From positions 442,365 through 506,364 of the forward strand of contig NZ_JAENHM010000073.1 in assembly GCF_016595245.1 (NCBI RefSeq): 64,000 nt of DNA, given 5' to 3'. This document shows positions 34,613 to 43,815 of the stretch, one piece after another; positions within the stretch are counted from its first letter, which is position 1; each line of letters starts with the position of its first letter. Below the pieces are notes generated by a model. It saw only the letters and a program-made list of their open reading frames with translations. It had not been told where the DNA came from and ran no database searches. The position numbers and the translations under genes are program-made. Origin of the DNA: Azospirillum endophyticum (lineage in GTDB: Bacteria > Pseudomonadota > Alphaproteobacteria > Azospirillales > Azospirillaceae).

Positions 34613-36814
34613 TCAGCGGCGGCGTGGGCCGAAGCGTTTGCGTGGGGCGCCGCGGAAGCCGGCTGCGGGCGGCGGCTCCCGGCGGCGGGCGCGGGAGGCC
34701 AGGGCTTCCGACAGCCGCTGGCCGATGGCGTCGCGGGCGCTGCGCACGCGGTCGCGGTCGGGCAACGCCTCGGGGAATTTGCGCGAAGCCCAGAAATAGA
34801 GGTCGCAGGCCCGCGACGCCGCTTCCAGCACATCGGCGGCCAGCCCGTCGAACCGCGCCGGAATCAGCCGGCCGAGCGGCAGAACCTCCCCCGCCTCCAT
34901 CGCGTCGAGGATGGCAGCGAAGACCTTGGCATCCTCCGCATCCTCCAGGTCGGCGGGGGCGAGCAGCAGGTCGAGCCTGGCCGACAGGGCGAGCCGGCGG
35001 GCGTCCAGCATCGGCGCGGCGCGGCGCAGTGCCGACAGGTCGGCCAGCCGGAAGGGAGAACCCGCCGTGGCGGCGCTGCCGAAACACTCCACCAGCAGCC
35101 GGGTCTCGTCGCTGTCGATGTGGTTGGCAAGACGGGCCAGCATGGCGCGGGTCGGGCGGACGGGCAGGGGGGCGTCGGCGTGCAGGCGGCGGTCCGGCGC
35201 CTCCAGCAGGCGCTTCAGCGCGGCGGGAGTGCCGCGGGCGATGACGCCGAAATGCCCCTCCTCGAACTGGCCGAAGCGGCCGGCACGGCCGGCGATCTGC
35301 TTCACCTCGGTCGCGGTCAGCGGGCGCACGGCGCTGCCGTCGAATTTCTCCAGCGCGGTGAACAGCACGCGGCGGCAGGGCAGGTTCAGCCCCATGCCGA
35401 TGGCGTCGGTCGCCACCACCACGTCGGCGTCGCCGGACAGGAAGCGCGCCGCCTCGCGCCGCCGCACCGCCGGGGCCAGCGCGCCGTAGATGGCGGCGAC
35501 CGATAGTCCTTGGGCCAGCAGCGTGTCGCGGACGCTGTGCACCTCCCGACGGGAGAAGGCGATCAGGGCGTCGCCGCGCTCCACCTCCGCCCAGTCCAGC
35601 CGGCGGTCGAGCATCGACAGCGGCGTTTTGCGGTCGAGCTCCACCACCTCCAGCGCCTCACCGAGATGGGCCGCGGCGCGTTCGACCAGCGGACGGACCT
35701 CCGGAGCGCCGAGGATGTAGACGGTCTCCGCCGGCACACCCATCAGCGCGGCGGTCCAGGCCCAGCCGCGCGACGGATCGGCCAGCATCTGAATCTCGTC
35801 GATCACCGCCACCTCGACCGGACGGTCGGGATCCATCACCTCGATGGTGGACGCGGTGTGGCGGGCGCCGGGGGTACGGATTTCCTCCTCCCCCGTGATC
35901 AGGGTGGTGGGGGTGCCCTCCGCGTTCAGCCGCTCCATCACCTCCAGCGCCAACAGGCGCAGCGGGGCGAGATAGACGCCGTCGCGCGCCTCGCGCAACG
36001 CGGTGATGGCGCGGTGGGTCTTGCCGGAGTTGGTCGGGCCGATCACCAGGACCAGCCGGCGATTCATGCCGCGCGCCACCGGGAACAGTCGCTCGAAGCG
36101 AGAGAAGTCGAAATGGCGGTCGACATAAATCCGGCCGCGCGCCTCGGCCCGGTCGCGCCGCCACTGGTCGTAATCGCGCTCCCAACGGTCGATCAACTCG
36201 TCGGCTTCCGACCGGTTGCGGGCGGTCTTGCCCAGCCGCTCGGCAAGGTTGGCGAATCCCCAGTCGGGATCGTCGCCGGCCCGCTCGGCCAGATCGCGCA
36301 GCCGGGCGGCGACACCGGACAGGGCATCGTCCAGCGCGGCGTGCAGTGCCGGATCATGGTCCAGCCGGGCCGACAGCTCGGCATCGGAGAGGTCCGACAG
36401 TTCCAGCGCGTCGAAGGTCCGCGACACCTGCAGCCGGATCGCCGGTGACAGGCCGGGCCAGGGCAACTCGTCGCTCCGCACGGCACGGACGCGGGTGCGG
36501 TCCTCGCAGGACAGCAGGGCGGTGTGGCTGCCGGCCAGCGTGCGCCGGCCCTGGGCCAGCAGAGCGTCGCGGCGTTGGGCGCGGTCGATCCGGCCGGCGA
36601 TCTCCAGCAGGATGGCCTCGCGCCGTTCCGCCGGCACCAACAGGTCGCGCTTGCCCTTCGGCAGCGGCAGGCCGAGCGGCACCAGCCCGCGCGCCTCGGC
36701 GTCGGGCATCCGCAGCACGCCGGCCGCACCCAGCGTCGTCACCTCGGGATGGGCGACGGCGAGGTCGTGGACCAGATGCGGGTCGGCGGCCGGGGTATCG
36801 GAATCGTCGGTCAT
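34613..36814 (-). CDS. Suv3-like superfamily 2 RNA helicase
   Basis: A 733-residue ATP-dependent helicase related to mitochondrial Suv3, which unwinds RNA for degradosome activity. An N-terminal region of about 250 residues is specific to the alphaproteobacterial form. The core has Walker A G-P-T-N-S-G-K265-T-H, Walker B D339-E-I-Q, the SF2 segments AFSRREVHSVRD and VVVATDAIGMGLNLP, and motif VI Q506-IAGRAGR. A Suv3 C-terminal domain follows and then a basic Arg/Pro-rich tail (PPPAAGFRG, RKRFGPRRR) suited to RNA contact. Its ATG overlaps the stop of the SpoU-type methyltransferase gene (ATGA), so they form a coupled pair. Confidence 0.93.
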   Translation of the reverse strand: MTDDSDTPAADPHLVHDLAVAHPEVTTLGAAGVLRMPDAEARGLVPLGLPLPKGKRDLLVPAERREAILLEIAGRIDRAQRRDALLAQGRRTLAGSHTALLSCEDRTRVRAVRSDELPWPGLSPAIRLQVSRTFDALELSDLSDAELSARLDHDPALHAALDDALSGVAARLRDLAERAGDDPDWGFANLAERLGKTARNRSEADELIDRWERDYDQWRRDRAEARGRIYVDRHFDFSRFERLFPVARGMNRRLVLVIGPTNSGKTHRAITALREARDGVYLAPLRLLALEVMERLNAEGTPTTLITGEEEIRTPGARHTASTIEVMDPDRPVEVAVIDEIQMLADPSRGWAWTAALMGVPAETVYILGAPEVRPLVERAAAHLGEALEVVELDRKTPLSMLDRRLDWAEVERGDALIAFSRREVHSVRDTLLAQGLSVAAIYGALAPAVRRREAARFLSGDADVVVATDAIGMGLNLPCRRVLFTALEKFDGSAVRPLTATEVKQIAGRAGRFGQFEEGHFGVIARGTPAALKRLLEAPDRRLHADAPLPVRPTRAMLARLANHIDSDETRLLVECFGSAATAGSPFRLADLSALRRAAPMLDARRLALSARLDLLLAPADLEDAEDAKVFAAILDAMEAGEVLPLGRLIPARFDGLAADVLEAASRACDLYFWASRKFPEALPDRDRVRSARDAIGQRLSEALASRARRREPPPAAGFRGAPRKRFGPRRR

Positions 36815-37620
36815 GCGGCCTGTCCGGAAGCGATGTGGTGCAGCACGATGCCGCTGGTGGTCGCCACGTTGAGGGAATCGAAGTCGCCGGCCATCGGGAT
36901 GCGGACGCTGCGGGCGCGCGCCAGAAAGGGCGGGGGCAGGCCGGGTCCCTCCGACCCGAACAGCAGGGCAGCGCGTCGCGGCGGGTCAAGGGCGGCCAGC
37001 GTCTCGGCACCGGCTGGGCTGAGCGCCACCGCCTCGAACTCGAAGCGGTCGAGCAGGGCGAGCGGATCATCGTCCGGAGCGAGCCTCGCCGTCGGCACCA
37101 GCAGCGTCGCCCCCACCGAGACGCGGATCGCTTTGCGGTAGAGCGGATCGCAGCAGCCGGGATCGAGGATCACCGCATCGGCACCGAAGGCGGCGGCGTT
37201 GCGGAAGATGCCGCCCATGTTGTCGTGGTTGCCGATGCCGAACAGCATCACCACGCGGGCGACCGGGCCGCAGGCGCCCAGCAGGTCGGCCGCGGTCGGC
37301 ACGGCTGCCTTTTCCCCCACGGCCAGGATGCCGCGGTGCAGGGGGAAGCCGGCGATGCGGTCCAGCACGGTCTGGGTGGCGGTATAGACGGGGGTGTCCG
37401 CCGACAATGCCGCCAGCATCGGCTCCAGCGCCGTCACCCGCTTGTCGGCGATCAGCAGCGAGCGGGCGCGGTAGCGGGTCGATTGGACGAGGCTGCGCAC
37501 CACGACCGCGCCCTCGGCGATGAACAGCCCGTCGCGGCCGACCAGATCGCGCTCCCGCACGTCGCGGTAGGATTCGATGCGCGGGTCTTCGGGGTCGGTG
37601 ATCGCAAGGATGGTGGGCAA
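36811..37620 (-). CDS. SpoU/TrmH-family RNA 2'-O-methyltransferase (start uncertain)
   Basis: A protein of about 269 residues with the SPOUT knot: MLFGIGNHDNMGGIFRNAAAF (motif 1 with N and R), LLFGSEGPGLPP (motif 2) and IPMAGDFDSLNVATTSGIVLHH (motif 3). An N-terminal substrate-binding part begins ITDPEDPRIESYRDVRERDL. It should methylate a ribose 2'-oxygen in tRNA or rRNA using SAM; the target is unknown. No ATG lies at the expected start. TTG at 37620 gives the normal family N-terminus, while ATG at 37734 would add residues read out of a repeat element (37661-37810). It overlaps the helicase start by four bases. Confidence 0.85.
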   Translation of the reverse strand: MPTILAITDPEDPRIESYRDVRERDLVGRDGLFIAEGAVVVRSLVQSTRYRARSLLIADKRVTALEPMLAALSADTPVYTATQTVLDRIAGFPLHRGILAVGEKAAVPTAADLLGACGPVARVVMLFGIGNHDNMGGIFRNAAAFGADAVILDPGCCDPLYRKAIRVSVGATLLVPTARLAPDDDPLALLDRFEFEAVALSPAGAETLAALDPPRRAALLFGSEGPGLPPPFLARARSVRIPMAGDFDSLNVATTSGIVLHHIASGQAA

Positions 37621-37660
37621 GGGGCGCTCGGCGTCTGGAGAAGGGTGATCGTGTAAAGCT

Positions 37661-37810
37661 CCCTCTCCCGTCCCGGGAGAGGGAAGGGGCCCAAGCGGAG
37701 CTTGGGAAGGGTGAGGGATGATCCAAGGAACCATGCGGTTCTTGAGGCTTGGGCAACCCCTCACCCTCCCCACTTCGTGGGTCCCCTCCCTCTCCCGGGG
37801 CGGGAGAGGG
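37661..37810. repeat. Composite palindromic repeat, copy 3
   Basis: The left arm 37661-37717 starts CCCTCTCCCGTCCCGGGAGAGGG and ends GGGTGAGGG. The right arm 37757-37810 starts CCCCTCACCCTCCCC and ends with the CTCCCGGGG/CGGGAG hairpin. The arms can pair with one another or fold separately. It occupies the divergent gap between the RNA methyltransferase and the patatin gene. The remainder of that gap (37811-37982) is AT-richer and probably holds the patatin promoter. Confidence 0.8.
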
Positions 37811-37982
37811 CGATCATCGCCACATGCTATAGCCCCGGCGTCGGGGGCGTGGGCGAATTTTGTGTATGTGCACGCGGCATTTCCAATGTCGTTGCCATGC
37901 CTCCATGGACATACCCCCTTGCCGATGCACAAGCCTCCGCTCATGTTGCAATGCAGCAAATCTTGTTGGAGACGTGCCGGCC

Positions 37983-39065
37983 ATGACCATGATCCGAACG
38001 CTGTGGAACCGCATGCGTGGACGGGCAAAGCCTGCGCCGCGCGCTCTGCCGGCGGAACCGCTGGAGTTGTCAGGGCCAGGGGCGATACCGGCCCTGCCGC
38101 CGCCCAAACCGACCTTGGCGCTGGCGTTGCAGGGCGGCGGGGCGCATGGCGCCTTCACCTGGGGGGTGCTCGACCGGTTGCTGGAGGAGGATATCCGTCT
38201 GGTCGGGGTCAGCGGGGCCAGTGCCGGGGCGATGAACGCCACCATGCTGGTGCAGGGCTGGGCGAGGGGCGGATGCGCCGGGGCGAGGGCGGAGCTTGCC
38301 AATTTCTGGGAGCGGGTCAGCGCCGCCGGGCGGCTGGGCCCGATCCGGCCGAGCCCGACCGACCGGCTGCTCGGCCGCTGGAACGTCGATCATGCGCCGG
38401 GGAGCCATCTGGTGGACTGGGCGCGGCGCTGGATCAGCCCCTATCGGACGCAGTCGGCGGATTTCCATCCGCTGCGCGGACTTCTGGGTGAATTGGTGGA
38501 GCCGGAACTGATCCGGCGGAGCGGGTTGCGGCTGTTCGTCAGCGCCACCAATGTGCGGAGCGGCGCCTTGAGGCTGTTCGACGAGACGGAGGTCGGGGTC
38601 GACCATCTGCTCGCATCGGCCTGTCTGCCGAACCTGTTCCGCGCGGTGCGGATCGACGGGCAGGACTATTGGGACGGCGGCTATCTCGCCAATCCGCCGC
38701 TGTCTCCGCTGGCATCGGCCTGTCCCGGCGCCGACCTGATGGTGGTGGCGATCAACCCGTTGACCTGCGCCACCACGCCGGAGGACCCGGCCGGCATCGC
38801 CGCCCGGCTGAACCAGATCACCTTCAACGCCGCCCTGTTGCAGGAGATGCGGTGCCTGTCCGCCCGCGCCGACGCCCCCCGCCTGCACCTGATCGGCGCG
38901 GACGAGCATCTGCAGGATCTGGGGCTATATTCCAAGCTGATGACCGACTGGAGCTTCCTGAACTGGCTGCGCGATGCCGGGCGCGAGGCGGCGGGGTGCT
39001 GGGTGGAGGAGAATCTGCGGGCCGTCGGCAGAGAGAGTTCGGCGCGGTCGCCGGCGCTGGCGTGA
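37983..39065 (+). CDS. Patatin-like phospholipase
   Basis: A 360-residue acyl hydrolase with a Ser-Asp dyad. The oxyanion motif is GGGAHGAF, the nucleophile is S80 in GASAG, and the aspartate is in the DGGY segment (YWDGGYLANPP). The basic N-terminus of about 35 residues precedes the domain. Bacterial patatins cleave phospholipid or PHB-related esters; this one matches the cytoplasmic subgroup seen in Rhodospirillales near polyhydroxybutyrate genes, but none lie here. The ATG at 37983 has GGAG 11 bases upstream. It converges with the RND pump gene seven bases away. Confidence 0.9.
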   Translation: MTMIRTLWNRMRGRAKPAPRALPAEPLELSGPGAIPALPPPKPTLALALQGGGAHGAFTWGVLDRLLEEDIRLVGVSGASAGAMNATMLVQGWARGGCAGARAELANFWERVSAAGRLGPIRPSPTDRLLGRWNVDHAPGSHLVDWARRWISPYRTQSADFHPLRGLLGELVEPELIRRSGLRLFVSATNVRSGALRLFDETEVGVDHLLASACLPNLFRAVRIDGQDYWDGGYLANPPLSPLASACPGADLMVVAINPLTCATTPEDPAGIAARLNQITFNAALLQEMRCLSARADAPRLHLIGADEHLQDLGLYSKLMTDWSFLNWLRDAGREAAGCWVEENLRAVGRESSARSPALA

Positions 39066-39071
39066 GTCTGC

Positions 39072-42000
39072 TCACTCCGCCGGGTGCTGCCCCGTCGGGT
39101 GCTGCCGGGCATCGGGGTCGGCATGGGCGAACCGGCGCTTCATCAGGCGCGACAGCCCGTCGAGATAGGTCAGCGCCACCGGCACCACCAGCAGGGTCAG
39201 GATGGTGGAGGACAAGAGGCCGCCGATCACCGCATGGGCCATCGGTGCCCGCTGCTGCGCGCCCTCGCCGATGCCGAGCGCCAGCGGCAGCATGCCGAAG
39301 ATCATCGCCGCCGTGGTCATCACGATGGGGCGCAGGCGGATGATGCCGGCCTCCACCAGCGCATCCTGCAGGCCGGCGCCGCGCTTGCGGGCCTGGTTGG
39401 CGAAATCGACCAGCAGGATGGCGTTCTTGGTCACCAACCCCATCAGCATGATGAAGCCGATGGCGCTGAAGATGTTCAGCGTCGATCCCGCCGCCAGCAG
39501 CCCCAGGAACACGCCGACCAGCGAGAGCGGCAGCGAGGCCATGATGGCGAGCGGCTGCAGGAAGCTGCCGAACTGCGAGGCCAGGATCAGGTAGATCAGG
39601 ATGACGGCGAGCGCCAGCGCCTGTGCCGCATAGCCGCTGGTCTCCGCGATGTCCTTGGTCGAGCCGCCGAAGACGATGCGGTAGCCGGGCGGCAGTTCGA
39701 TCTTCGCCAGCGCCGCCTGCAGATCGCGGCCGGCGTCGCCGGCGGCGCGGCCCTGCACGTTGGCCTGGACGTTCACCTCGCGCTGCAGGTCGCGCCGGTT
39801 GATCTGCGAGGCGCCGAGCGTCGTCGTCACCTCCGCCACCTGGGACAGCGGGATCATGCGCGGCGTGCCGTTGGCATCCACGCCCCCGGAGAAATAGATG
39901 CGGTCGAGATCGGCGCGGCCGGCGCGGTCGCCCTCCGGCAGCCGGACCAGCACCTCGTAGCTCTCGCCGTCCGGCGCCTTCCAGCTCGACACCGTGTCGC
40001 CGGCGAACAGCGGGCGCAGGGTGTCGGCCACCTTGGCGGTGCCGATGCCGAGGTCGCTGGCGAGATCCCGCTCCAGCCGCACCGCCAGCGTCGGCTTGGC
40101 CGCCTTCAGCGTGCTGTCGACGTCGACGAAGCCGGGGATGGCGCGCATGGTGCCGATGACCGTCTGCGACAGCCGGTCCAGCTCGGCGATGTCGCGGCCC
40201 TGCACCGAGACCTGGATCTGCTTCTGCACGCCGCCGACGCCGGGAATGGCGATGCCGATGGTGACGCCGGGGATCGCCGACAGCCGTTCGCGCAGCAGGG
40301 GCGCGAGGTCGTTGGGCGAGCGCCTGCGCTGGTCGATCGGGGTGTAGCGCAGATAGATGCTGCCGCGGTTGCGGCCGACCGAAACGCCGGTGTTGACGGT
40401 GCTGTAGGTGTAGGCGATCTCCGGGAATTCGCGGATCGCCGCCTCGACTTGGCGGGTCTTGGCGGTGGTCGCGGCCAGCGACGATCCGACGGGGGTCTCG
40501 ACCTCGACGATCTGCTCGCCGAGATCGGCCGCCGGAACGAACTCCACGCCGATGCGCGGCACCAGCAGAAAGCTGCCGAAGAAGATCGCCAGCGCCACGA
40601 TCACCACCAGCCAGCGCCGGCGCAAGCCCCAGCGCAGCAGCCGGCCATAGCCCTGCGACAGCGCGTCGAAGCCGCGCTCGAACCCTGCGGCGAAGCGGCC
40701 GAAGACGGAGCGGCCGTGGCGGCCATGCGCCGCCGGATCATACCACAGGCTGGACAGCATCGGGTCGAGCGTGAAGGACACGAACAGCGAGATCAGCACC
40801 GCCGCCGAGACGGTGATGCCGAACTGGAGGAAGAAGCGGCCGATGATGCCGCCCATGAAAGCGACCGGCAGGAAGACAGCGACGATGGTCAGCGTGGTCG
40901 CCAGCACCGCCAGCCCGATCTCCGCCGTGCCGTCGAGCGCGGCCTGCCGGTGGCCCTGGCCACGGGCGAGATGGCGCATGATGTTCTCGCGCACGACGAT
41001 GGCGTCGTCGATCAGGATGCCGATGGCGAGCGACAGCGCCATCAGCGTCATCATGTTCAGCGTGAAGCCCATCGCCGCCAGCATGCCGAAGGTGCCGAGC
41101 ACGGCGACCGGCAGGGTCAGCGCGGTGATGACCGTGCTGCGCCAGGATCCGAGGAAGACCATGACGATCAGGATGGTCAGGATGCCGCCTTCGACCAGCG
41201 TTTCCTGCACGTTGCTGAGCGAGTTGGTGATGCCGCGGGAGCTGTCGCGCACCACCGCCAGCGTCACGTCCGCCGGCAGCGAGCCGTTGGTCCGCAGATC
41301 CTGGATCGCCGCATGCAGGCCGCGGGCGACCTCCACCGTGTTGGCGCCCTGGACCTTCACCACATCGACCGCCAGCGCCGGGTTGCCGTTCAGCAGCGCC
41401 GCGGAATCCTGCTCCTCCTGGCCGTCGATCACCTCGGCGACCTGACCCAGCCGCACCGGGCTGCTGCCGCGGCGGGCGACGATCAGGTCCAGCAGGTCGC
41501 GCGGGTTGCGCACGCGTCCCTCCACCTGCACCACGCGTTCCCGCCCCTGGCCGGTGACGGTGCCGGCGGGCACGTCCTGGTTCTCGCCGGTGACGGTGGC
41601 GATCACCTCGTCGACGCCGACAGTCAGCGCCTCCAGCTTCTCCGGCTTCAGGCGCACCAGGATCTGGCGCTTGACCCCGCCGACGATGGTGGCCTTGCCG
41701 ACGCCGCGGACATTCTGTAACCGCTTCAGGATGATCTGGTCGGTGAGCGTGGTGAGGTCACGCAACGGCCGCAGGTCGGAGGTGACGGCGATGGACAGGA
41801 TCGGCTGGTCGTCCGGGTTGAAGCGGGTGATCTGCGGATCCTTCACCTCGTCGCGGAAGGCCGCGCGGATGGCCGAGACCTTCTCGCGCACGTCCTGCAA
41901 GGCCTGGACCGACGAGGTCTTCAAATCGAACTCGGCGATCACCACCGACTGGCCCTCGTAGGAGCGCGAGGTCAGCGTCTTGATGCCGGCGATGGTGTTG

Positions 42001-42212
42001 ATCGCATCCTCAACGGGCCTGGTGATGTCGGTCTCCACCGTCTCCGGGCTGGCGCCGGGATAGGCGGTGCTGACCACCACCACCGGAAAATCGACGTCGG
42101 GAAACAGGTCGACACCCAGCCGGTTGTAGGAGAAGAGGCCGAGCACCATCAGCGCCACCATCATCATGGTGGCGAAGACCGGATTGTCGACGCTGATGCG
42201 GGTGATCGGCAT
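39072..42212 (-). CDS. RND efflux pump inner-membrane transporter (HAE1-like)
   Basis: A 1046-residue tripartite pump transporter. Helix 1 begins directly after the start (VFATMMMVALMVLG), the two large periplasmic loops follow helices 1 and 7, and the helix-4 relay with the D-D pair is in LAIGILIDDAIVVREN. The C-terminal repeat has LMGLVTKNAILLVDF. It is closest to the AcrB/MexF-like family of drug and solvent exporters that pump proton-coupled substrates out through an outer-membrane channel. The upstream membrane fusion protein gene is 15 bases away on the same strand. The TolC-type channel is not encoded here. Confidence 0.95.
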   Translation of the reverse strand: MPITRISVDNPVFATMMMVALMVLGLFSYNRLGVDLFPDVDFPVVVVSTAYPGASPETVETDITRPVEDAINTIAGIKTLTSRSYEGQSVVIAEFDLKTSSVQALQDVREKVSAIRAAFRDEVKDPQITRFNPDDQPILSIAVTSDLRPLRDLTTLTDQIILKRLQNVRGVGKATIVGGVKRQILVRLKPEKLEALTVGVDEVIATVTGENQDVPAGTVTGQGRERVVQVEGRVRNPRDLLDLIVARRGSSPVRLGQVAEVIDGQEEQDSAALLNGNPALAVDVVKVQGANTVEVARGLHAAIQDLRTNGSLPADVTLAVVRDSSRGITNSLSNVQETLVEGGILTILIVMVFLGSWRSTVITALTLPVAVLGTFGMLAAMGFTLNMMTLMALSLAIGILIDDAIVVRENIMRHLARGQGHRQAALDGTAEIGLAVLATTLTIVAVFLPVAFMGGIIGRFFLQFGITVSAAVLISLFVSFTLDPMLSSLWYDPAAHGRHGRSVFGRFAAGFERGFDALSQGYGRLLRWGLRRRWLVVIVALAIFFGSFLLVPRIGVEFVPAADLGEQIVEVETPVGSSLAATTAKTRQVEAAIREFPEIAYTYSTVNTGVSVGRNRGSIYLRYTPIDQRRRSPNDLAPLLRERLSAIPGVTIGIAIPGVGGVQKQIQVSVQGRDIAELDRLSQTVIGTMRAIPGFVDVDSTLKAAKPTLAVRLERDLASDLGIGTAKVADTLRPLFAGDTVSSWKAPDGESYEVLVRLPEGDRAGRADLDRIYFSGGVDANGTPRMIPLSQVAEVTTTLGASQINRRDLQREVNVQANVQGRAAGDAGRDLQAALAKIELPPGYRIVFGGSTKDIAETSGYAAQALALAVILIYLILASQFGSFLQPLAIMASLPLSLVGVFLGLLAAGSTLNIFSAIGFIMLMGLVTKNAILLVDFANQARKRGAGLQDALVEAGIIRLRPIVMTTAAMIFGMLPLALGIGEGAQQRAPMAHAVIGGLLSSTILTLLVVPVALTYLDGLSRLMKRRFAHADPDARQHPTGQHPAE

Positions 42213-42227
42213 AAGAGTGTCCCGGGG

Positions 42228-43454
42228 TCAGGAGCCGGTGCCGCCGCCGGCGACCGTGACGGGCCGGCCGGCGGTCAGGCCGGGCAGGTTGCCGGTGACG
42301 ACCCGGTCGCCCGGCGCCAGCCCGTCCACCTGCACGAGGTCGCCGCGCGCCCAGGACGCCGCCCGGGTCACCGGCCGGCGCAGGGTGCGGCCATCGGCGA
42401 CGACCAGGACGAAGTCGCCCTGGTCGTCATGGCGCACGGCGACCGGCGGCACGGCGATGGCGTTCGATGCCTGCGCCACTAGGACCTCGCCGCCGGCGAA
42501 CATGCCGCCGCGCAGCGCCCCATCCCTGTTGTCGATCGTCACATAGACCGGAATGGCCCGCGAACCCGCCCGTGCCATCGGGTTGATGCGGGCGACGCGG
42601 CCGGCGAACTCCCGCTCGCCGAAGCCCTCCACCCGCAGGGCGGCGGTCTGGCCGACGGCGAGCCGCGCCACGGCTTCCGCCGGGACGGTCGCCTCGACCT
42701 CCACCCGCGACAGGTCGACGATGGTGAACATCGCGGCGTTCACCGCCAGCGTCTCCCCCGGATTGACCGAGCGGATGGCGACCATCCCGTCGATCGGGCT
42801 GACCACCACCGCATCGCGCAAGGCCTTGCGCGCCAGCTCCACCTGGGCTGCCAACGCGTCGACCTGGGCGCGCTGGAAGCCGAAGCTGCTTTCCGCCTGA
42901 TCCAGGCTGGTGTCGGAGACGATGTTGCTGCGGTTCAGCGTGCGGTTCTTGGCCAGCGTCTTTTCGGCGAGCACCAGCTGGGCGCGGGCACCTTCCAGGT
43001 TGGCCTGCTTCTCGTTCAGGCGGGCCGTCAGTTCGACCGTGTCGAACCGGGCCAGCACGTCGCTGCGGCGGACCGGCTGGCCTTCGCGCACCGGCACCTC
43101 GGCCAGCCGCGCCGCAACCTCCGCCTTCACCGCCGACTGCTCCATCGGCGAGACGGAACCGCTGAGCCGCACCGTCTCGGTCAGCGCGCGGGGGGCGACC
43201 GCCGTCACTTCCAGGGCCGTCAGCTCGACCGGCCGTTCGGCTGCGGGGACGGTCGGGGCGGGGAGCGGGGCCGCCGGGCTGCGGGCACGCCACAGGACGA
43301 TCCCGCCGCCGGCCAGCAGCAGCACCAGCAGGACCGCCAGCAGCCTGCCGAACCGCCGCCGCGGACGGGGTGGAGGAGGGGCGACGCCCGGCGCCGGCCG
43401 CTGGGAGGGAAGGGGCTGCGGGGCCGGCGGGACGGTCCGTTGCGGGGCGTTCAT
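42228..43454 (-). CDS. RND efflux membrane fusion (periplasmic adaptor) protein
   Basis: A 408-residue adaptor of the HlyD/AcrA family. A Pro-rich cytoplasmic tail (about 1-38) precedes a single anchor helix (about 41-60). The biotinyl-lipoyl barrel halves are at about 115-135 (SVSPMEQSAVKAEVAARLAE) and near 240 (PIDGMVAIRSVNPGETL), flanking a coiled coil (ARLNEKQANLEGARAQLVL). The beta-barrel and membrane-proximal domains follow. It links the RND transporter to an outer-membrane channel. It lies first in a two-gene operon, and the upstream 361-base gap must contain its promoter. Confidence 0.93.
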   Translation of the reverse strand: MNAPQRTVPPAPQPLPSQRPAPGVAPPPPRPRRRFGRLLAVLLVLLLAGGGIVLWRARSPAAPLPAPTVPAAERPVELTALEVTAVAPRALTETVRLSGSVSPMEQSAVKAEVAARLAEVPVREGQPVRRSDVLARFDTVELTARLNEKQANLEGARAQLVLAEKTLAKNRTLNRSNIVSDTSLDQAESSFGFQRAQVDALAAQVELARKALRDAVVVSPIDGMVAIRSVNPGETLAVNAAMFTIVDLSRVEVEATVPAEAVARLAVGQTAALRVEGFGEREFAGRVARINPMARAGSRAIPVYVTIDNRDGALRGGMFAGGEVLVAQASNAIAVPPVAVRHDDQGDFVLVVADGRTLRRPVTRAASWARGDLVQVDGLAPGDRVVTGNLPGLTAGRPVTVAGGGTGS

Positions 43455-43815
43455 GTTCGTCGATCCAGTTCGGCCGGCCCGTCGGGGTGAGGCGGCATCG
43501 GTTGAAGGCCCGGCCGCCGCGTTCGCCCAAGGGGCGCACTCCATTAAGGATGGCGTGGATGTTCCGTCAAGGTTCCCATTGTCGCGCCTTGTGACGGGAG
43601 CGTCCTGTCCAAACGGACAGGGAAGATCGGCATAGCGGTATTTGCCCAAAATCCTAATTGTCGACTTTTTCACAAGAGATAATTCGGGCAACTTTAAGGC
43701 ATCTTCGGGACAGGAATCGGCAAACGGCCGTGATGTCGCTTGACAGGCGTGGGCTATACATTGAAAAGCGATCCATCTCTTGTCCCGCCTGCGCCAACAG
43801 CACGGAAATCCCCTC
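43455..43815. other. Divergent intergenic region between RND operon and lytic transglycosylase
   Basis: A 361-base gap that I cannot assign to a gene. The part near 43640-43700 is AT-rich for this genome (CCTAATTGTCGACTTTTTCACAAG) and probably carries promoters for both directions. TTGACA at 43740 and TATACA at 43755 are only nine bases apart, so they do not make a standard promoter. No repressor gene adjoins the pump. Confidence 0.5.

Noticed and set aside
39084-41720. An 878-codon plus-strand open frame inside the RND transporter
   Set aside because: It is a His/Gln/Arg/Asp-rich shadow of the pump gene with no recognisable domain.
43740-43760. TTGACA followed by TATACA as a promoter for the transglycosylase gene
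   Set aside because: The spacing is only nine bases, far from the 16-18 needed by sigma-70.
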